In this document: piece by piece, positions 13,675 through 16,491 of the stretch
Layout of the letters: each line of letters opens with the position of its first letter
How positions within the stretch are numbered: the first letter of the stretch is position 1
Translations under genes and position numbers: made by a program
From: JAICMB01 sp049514735
Lineage (GTDB): Bacteria > Acidobacteriota > Terriglobia > Bryobacterales > Bryobacteraceae
DNA: 16,491 nt
Reading direction: 5' to 3'
Assembly: GCA_049514735.1 (NCBI GenBank)
Contig: JBEKUT010000121.1
Span: 1-16,491 of the forward strand
The notes under the pieces: generated by a model
Told to the model about the DNA's origin: nothing
The model's input: the letters and a program-made list of their open reading frames with translations, nothing else
Databases searched by the model: none

Positions 13675-15150
13675 ATGTACATGCACGCTGTGAGATTCGC
13701 GACCTTCCTTGCCATCGCGGCAACGTCCATAGACGCGGCATCCAGCGGCCCGCGGGCTCAAATCTCGCCGCAAGCGGCAGAGGAGATTGTCCAGGTCGAA
13801 ATCCGGATCGATGCTGTCGAATCGGAGACACTGGCAAGAACCCGCTCGTCGAAACTCGATGCCGCAATGCAGTTAATACTCCTGGGGAAGTTGCTGCTGT
13901 TCGACAAAGAGCTCTCCGTCAACCGCAATGAAGCCTGTGCGTTCTGTCACACTCCTGAAACCGGATTTTCGGGACCCGTGAGCGCTTTAAATAACACAAC
14001 GGTTTCCTATCCCGGATCGGTGCGCACGCGGTTCAGTAACCGCAAGCCCCAAACGCATTCTTACGCGACGTTCTCCCCGGTGCTGCACTACAACGCCGGC
14101 CAGGGCGATTTCGTCGGCGGAAGCTTCTGGGATATGCGCGCTACCGGGCTGCGGCTCAACAACCCGGTTGCGGAGCAGGCCCAAGGGCCGCCTCTGAACC
14201 CGGTTGAAATGGGGCTCAGCGATTCGGCGTGCATGGTATATCTGGCCTCGCTCCGGCCTTACCGTTCTCTCGCGGAGAAGGTTTGGGGCGCGCAGGCGTT
14301 CGCTATCCACTGGCCGGAGGATGTGGAAAAAGTATGCCGCAGGCCGGGGCCTCCACCGGCGGGAGATCCATTTCCGGTGCATCTCAGCGCGGTCGAACGC
14401 GGTTCATCGAACCGCACATTCGATCAGATTGCGGAAGCCATTGCGACGTATGAATCGTCATCCGAAGTGAATCCATTCTCTTCGAAATACGATGCTGTGA
14501 TGGCGGGTAAAGCCAGCTTTACGGCCGATGAGAAGGTGGGCTACGAGCTGTTCCGCAGCAGCACCACGCACTGCAATGAATGCCATCGCGATGGTGGCCC
14601 TGGCGAAGAACCGCTGTTCACGGACTTCACCGCGAGCAATTTAGGTTTACCGAAGAATCCGTCATTAGCGTTTTACGATGAGAACAAACCCGGCGAGTTT
14701 GGCTACACTGCCAATCCCGATGGAGCGAATTATGTGGATCTCGGCGTGGGAGGTTTTCTTTTGAAGTCGCCGCAATTGAGCGGGGAATTGAATCCCAGTT
14801 CGGAGTGGGCCAAATTGGCCGCAGCCTTTACTGGAAAAATCAAGACGCCGACTTTACGAAATGTCGACAAGAGACCGCGGCCGGATTTTGTAAAAGCTTA
14901 TATGCATAATGGCTATCTCACGACGTTGAAGGAGGTGGTCCACTTCTACAACACACGGGACTCCTTGCCTCGCTGCCAGGCTGGAGATCGGGGAGAAAAG
15001 GTGACTTGCTGGCCGGCGCCCGAGTATGCGGGCAATCTCAACAAGAGACAATTAGGAAATCTGCACCTGACGAGCGAGCAGGAAGACCAGATTGTAGCTT
15101 TTATGAAGACTTTGACTGATGGCTATACAGGAACTACGAAGCAGCCATGA
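13675..15150 (+). CDS. Secreted di-heme cytochrome c peroxidase / MauG-family protein
   Basis: The 491-residue protein should be exported to the periplasm and carry two c-type hemes, reducing hydrogen peroxide or oxidising a protein partner. Residues 1-21 form a signal peptide (ATFLAIAATSIDA). The first heme site is CAFCH at 88-92, in the context LLFDKELSVNRNEACAFCH, and the second is CNECH at 300-304. HNGYLTTLKEVVHFYNTRD near the C-terminus is the classic closing block of the CcpA/MauG family. The protein is longer than typical CcpA (about 330-350), with extra sequence between the heme sites (about 165-260) and after the second. Expression is predicted from a sigma-54 promoter. The substrate cannot be told from the sequence, and a MauG-like modifying role is as likely as peroxide detoxification. 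Confidence 0.9.
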   Translation: MYMHAVRFATFLAIAATSIDAASSGPRAQISPQAAEEIVQVEIRIDAVESETLARTRSSKLDAAMQLILLGKLLLFDKELSVNRNEACAFCHTPETGFSGPVSALNNTTVSYPGSVRTRFSNRKPQTHSYATFSPVLHYNAGQGDFVGGSFWDMRATGLRLNNPVAEQAQGPPLNPVEMGLSDSACMVYLASLRPYRSLAEKVWGAQAFAIHWPEDVEKVCRRPGPPPAGDPFPVHLSAVERGSSNRTFDQIAEAIATYESSSEVNPFSSKYDAVMAGKASFTADEKVGYELFRSSTTHCNECHRDGGPGEEPLFTDFTASNLGLPKNPSLAFYDENKPGEFGYTANPDGANYVDLGVGGFLLKSPQLSGELNPSSEWAKLAAAFTGKIKTPTLRNVDKRPRPDFVKAYMHNGYLTTLKEVVHFYNTRDSLPRCQAGDRGEKVTCWPAPEYAGNLNKRQLGNLHLTSEQEDQIVAFMKTLTDGYTGTTKQP

Positions 15151-15166
15151 GTGGGTATGATGAACC

Positions 15167-15463
15167 ATGAGCGCAAGAATCGTGGGGCTTTTCGCGATCT
15201 GTGGTTTCGGACTGGCATTGCCGGCGTCCGCTCAATTCGTTTGTCCACTGCCCGCCTTGGGCACGATTCTACTAGAGCGAGAGATTGAGGATTTGGCGCC
15301 GTTGTACATCCGTGGCAACGAGCTACGGCGATTTCTTATACGCTCGGGCACGGTTTCTTTGTTGGTGGTGGAGTACGAAAGCGTCACGATTTCTGAAGCG
15401 TTTCAAGGCCGGAAGCGAATCGGGGTTACCGTCACCTTCAAAGACCAAGAGTGCCTGAAGTAA
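15167..15463 (+). CDS. Small secreted protein of unknown function
   Basis: This 98-residue protein has a clear signal peptide, with a hydrophobic core (IVGLFAICGFGLALP) and a likely cut after PASA at residue 22. The mature part of about 76 residues is mixed, apparently beta-rich (SGTVSLLVVEYESVTI), and has two cysteines, at 26 and 96, near its ends, which could form a disulfide in the periplasm. I do not recognise the family. It starts 16 bases after the peroxidase stop on the same strand, so it is probably co-transcribed and may be a partner or substrate of the peroxidase. The ribosome binding site is weak, so the start is less certain. Confidence 0.68.
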   Translation: MSARIVGLFAICGFGLALPASAQFVCPLPALGTILLEREIEDLAPLYIRGNELRRFLIRSGTVSLLVVEYESVTISEAFQGRKRIGVTVTFKDQECLK

Positions 15464-15499
15464 ACTACGAGACGGTATGGATCGTGTCGAGGAGACCGT

Positions 15500-15628
15500 A
15501 TCTCTCAGCTACGAGCGTGTGGCAGGCGCAAGTTCCGGGCGTCGGCGCATAGCCATCCAACCACCACGCCGCTGTTGTCCGATGAAGCGATAAGCCGGGA
15601 ATCCATCTACCGTGAGAGCGGCCTGTAA
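15500..15628 (+). pseudogene. Frameshifted remnant of an antitoxin related to the left-edge antitoxin
   Basis: The plus strand encodes W-Q-A-Q (15520-15531), one extra G at 15532, then FRASAHSH, and then PLLSDEAISRESIY ending at a TAA (15626-15628). This matches EWARQFRAWADSHS and PVLSDDAMSRENIY of the antitoxin at 207-470 residue by residue, after removing that base. An ISQL block at 15500-15511, in a further frame, may match its ISHL. The N-terminal half is missing and no toxin remnant follows. The copy is inverted relative to the left one, and the two differ at many codon third positions, so they are old relatives, not a recent duplication. The rest of 15464-15711 shows nothing else I can name. 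Confidence 0.65.
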
Positions 15629-15711
15629 ATGGCCCGTGGTACGGTTTGACTCTCGGGCGCGGCGGGCGCATGTTGAGCGGGAGTTGCGACAATAGCAAGC
15701 AGAGGCTCGTT

Positions 15712-15951
15712 ATGACGGTAAAGCTGGAACTCACACCCGACGTTCAGGCGGGGTTGCTAGCACAGGCACAGGCCAGTGGATTGTCACTGGAGGCATATGC
15801 CGAACAAGTGCTCCGGGAGAAAAGCCGGGCGGCCTCTCGCCCTCCGCTCACGCGCTCGCAGATCGCGGGCCAGCGCATCCGTGAATTGCGTAAGGGCGTC
15901 ACCCTCGGCGACACCTCAATTAAGGAGCTGATCGAAGAGGGTCGTGAGTGA
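15712..15951 (+). CDS. VapB-type antitoxin
   Basis: This 79-residue protein is the likely antitoxin of the PIN toxin that follows. It begins MTVKLELTPDVQAGLLAQAQ, a beta strand then helix as in ribbon-helix-helix or related DNA-binding antitoxins, and continues SGLSLEAYAEQVL. The C-terminal half (about 40-79) is charged and probably wraps the toxin. AGAGG at 15701-15705, six bases upstream, supports the ATG at 15712 over a longer open frame from 15646. The stop overlaps the toxin's GTG start by four bases, the standard coupling for this pair. It is expected to repress its own operon together with the toxin. It is not closely similar to the antitoxin at 207-470. Confidence 0.82.
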   Translation: MTVKLELTPDVQAGLLAQAQASGLSLEAYAEQVLREKSRAASRPPLTRSQIAGQRIRELRKGVTLGDTSIKELIEEGRE

Positions 15952-16361
15952 GAGAATTCGTCCTTGATGCGTCATTCGCGTTGCGCTGGTGTTTTGAGGA
16001 TGAAGCGACGGCAGAAACCGAAGCCGTATTGACGCTTCTGCAAAATCAACAGGGGACGGCGTTTGTGCCGGGCATCTGGCGGTACGAGATGCTCAATGGA
16101 CTTGGCAAGGGTGTCACACGAGGGCGATTGGACCGCAATAAGGCGTTCTCGTTGTGGCGCGAGATACAGGAATTGCCGGTTCGCCTGGTCGATGTTGCCG
16201 TCGATGAAAAACTCCTGGAAGTGGCGCTCCAGCATAGTCTCGCTGTGTATGATGCAAGCTACCTGAGCCTGGTATTAGCGCGCAAGCTGCCTATCGCGAC
16301 GGTGGACGGAAAGCTCCAGCAGACTGCACAAAGCCTCGAGCTTGCCGTTATGATGCCATAA
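15948..16361 (+). CDS. vapC: VapC-type PIN-domain ribonuclease toxin
   Basis: The 137-residue product is a PIN nuclease, the toxin half of a type II toxin-antitoxin pair. Relatives cleave tRNA or rRNA when the antitoxin is lost. The acidic metal-binding set is complete: Asp7 in FVLDASFAL, Glu47 in WRYEMLNGL, Asp102 in VYDASYLSLVLA and Asp120 in IATVDGKL. Length and spacing match the family, so the gene appears intact, unlike the broken PIN remnant at the left edge. It starts at a GTG overlapping the antitoxin stop (GTGA). Confidence 0.92.
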   Translation: MREFVLDASFALRWCFEDEATAETEAVLTLLQNQQGTAFVPGIWRYEMLNGLGKGVTRGRLDRNKAFSLWREIQELPVRLVDVAVDEKLLEVALQHSLAVYDASYLSLVLARKLPIATVDGKLQQTAQSLELAVMMP

Positions 16362-16372
16362 GTCAAAGATAG

Positions 16373-16402
16373 ACCACAAATGTGGTTCCCCACATTCCCA
16401 CA
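16373..16402. repeat. Clustered CCACA/TGTGG inverted motifs after vapC
   Basis: ACCACA-AA-TGTGGT (16373-16386) is a near-perfect palindrome. Its right arm can instead pair with CCACA at 16390-16394 across a TTCC loop, and a third CCACA lies at 16398-16402. It could be a terminator-like hairpin (no T-run) or the edge of a repeat that continues outside the window. The remaining 16403-16491 shows no gene that I can support. Confidence 0.35.
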
Positions 16403-16491
16403 ATTGCCTTTGGTGCGGGTCGTCCGGGCGATCCTGATAAGTGGAACCGGCTGCGGCGAATTTGGACAGCGAGGGTTTTCGCGGCTCGGGG

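Noticed and set aside
32..16462. A 13-base inverted match (AATTCGCCGCAGC at 32-44 and its complement at 16450-16462) at both ends of the window
   Set aside because: A couple of 13-base inverted matches are expected by chance in 16 kb, the match does not extend, and the left copy lies in the toxin remnant.
1..16491. CRISPR arrays, tRNA or rRNA genes, insertion-sequence transposases
   Set aside because: I looked for regular repeats with spacers, cloverleaf sequences and transposase motifs and saw none.

Overview
The window looks like a chromosomal stretch from a GC-rich, aerobic, Gram-negative bacterium. An Acidobacteriota member near Solibacter/Bryobacter is my best guess. The clues are a decayed ADOP-type (MacB/FtsX) permease, a TonB receptor with an N-terminal carboxypeptidase-regulatory-like domain, a GT87/DUF2029 membrane protein and an oxygen-dependent BluB. 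The taxon is inference from gene style; no marker gene is present.

Left edge (1-2464): this region is decaying. A small antitoxin-like gene on the minus strand (207-470) is followed by a broken PIN-domain toxin (30-210). A GT87-type membrane glycosyltransferase gene (531-1454) has lost its 3' end. Near position 1340 it runs straight into the antisense of a permease pseudogene (1340-2464, minus) that carries two frameshifts and lacks its C-terminal half.

Centre (2556-11442): a cobalamin riboswitch with a perfect 7-bp P1 stem heads a nine-gene, tightly packed B12 operon on the plus strand: cobU, a btuB-like TonB receptor, btuF, btuD, btuC, bluB, cobT, cobS and cobC. Most junctions overlap or abut. 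Together the products import corrinoid across both membranes, make the lower ligand DMB from FMN (BluB), activate it (CobT, CobC), activate cobinamide (CobU) and join the halves (CobS). No corrin-ring genes, cbiB or adenosyltransferase gene lies in the window, so this is a salvage and nucleotide-loop-assembly unit.

Right-centre (11385-15463): a minus-strand operon encodes a sensorless sigma-54 activator (AAA+ plus Fis-type HTH), an ECF sigma factor and a small DUF202 membrane protein. Divergent from it lies a secreted di-heme cytochrome c peroxidase/MauG-like gene followed by a tiny secreted protein. Directly before the peroxidase gene is a -24/-12 element with exact GG/GC spacing, with repeats just upstream. 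This suggests that the divergent activator controls the peroxidase through sigma-54.

Right edge (15464-16491): a frameshifted remnant of an antitoxin related to the left-edge one lies in inverted orientation. An intact VapBC-type pair follows, then 130 bases without a gene but with short inverted CCACA/TGTGG motifs.
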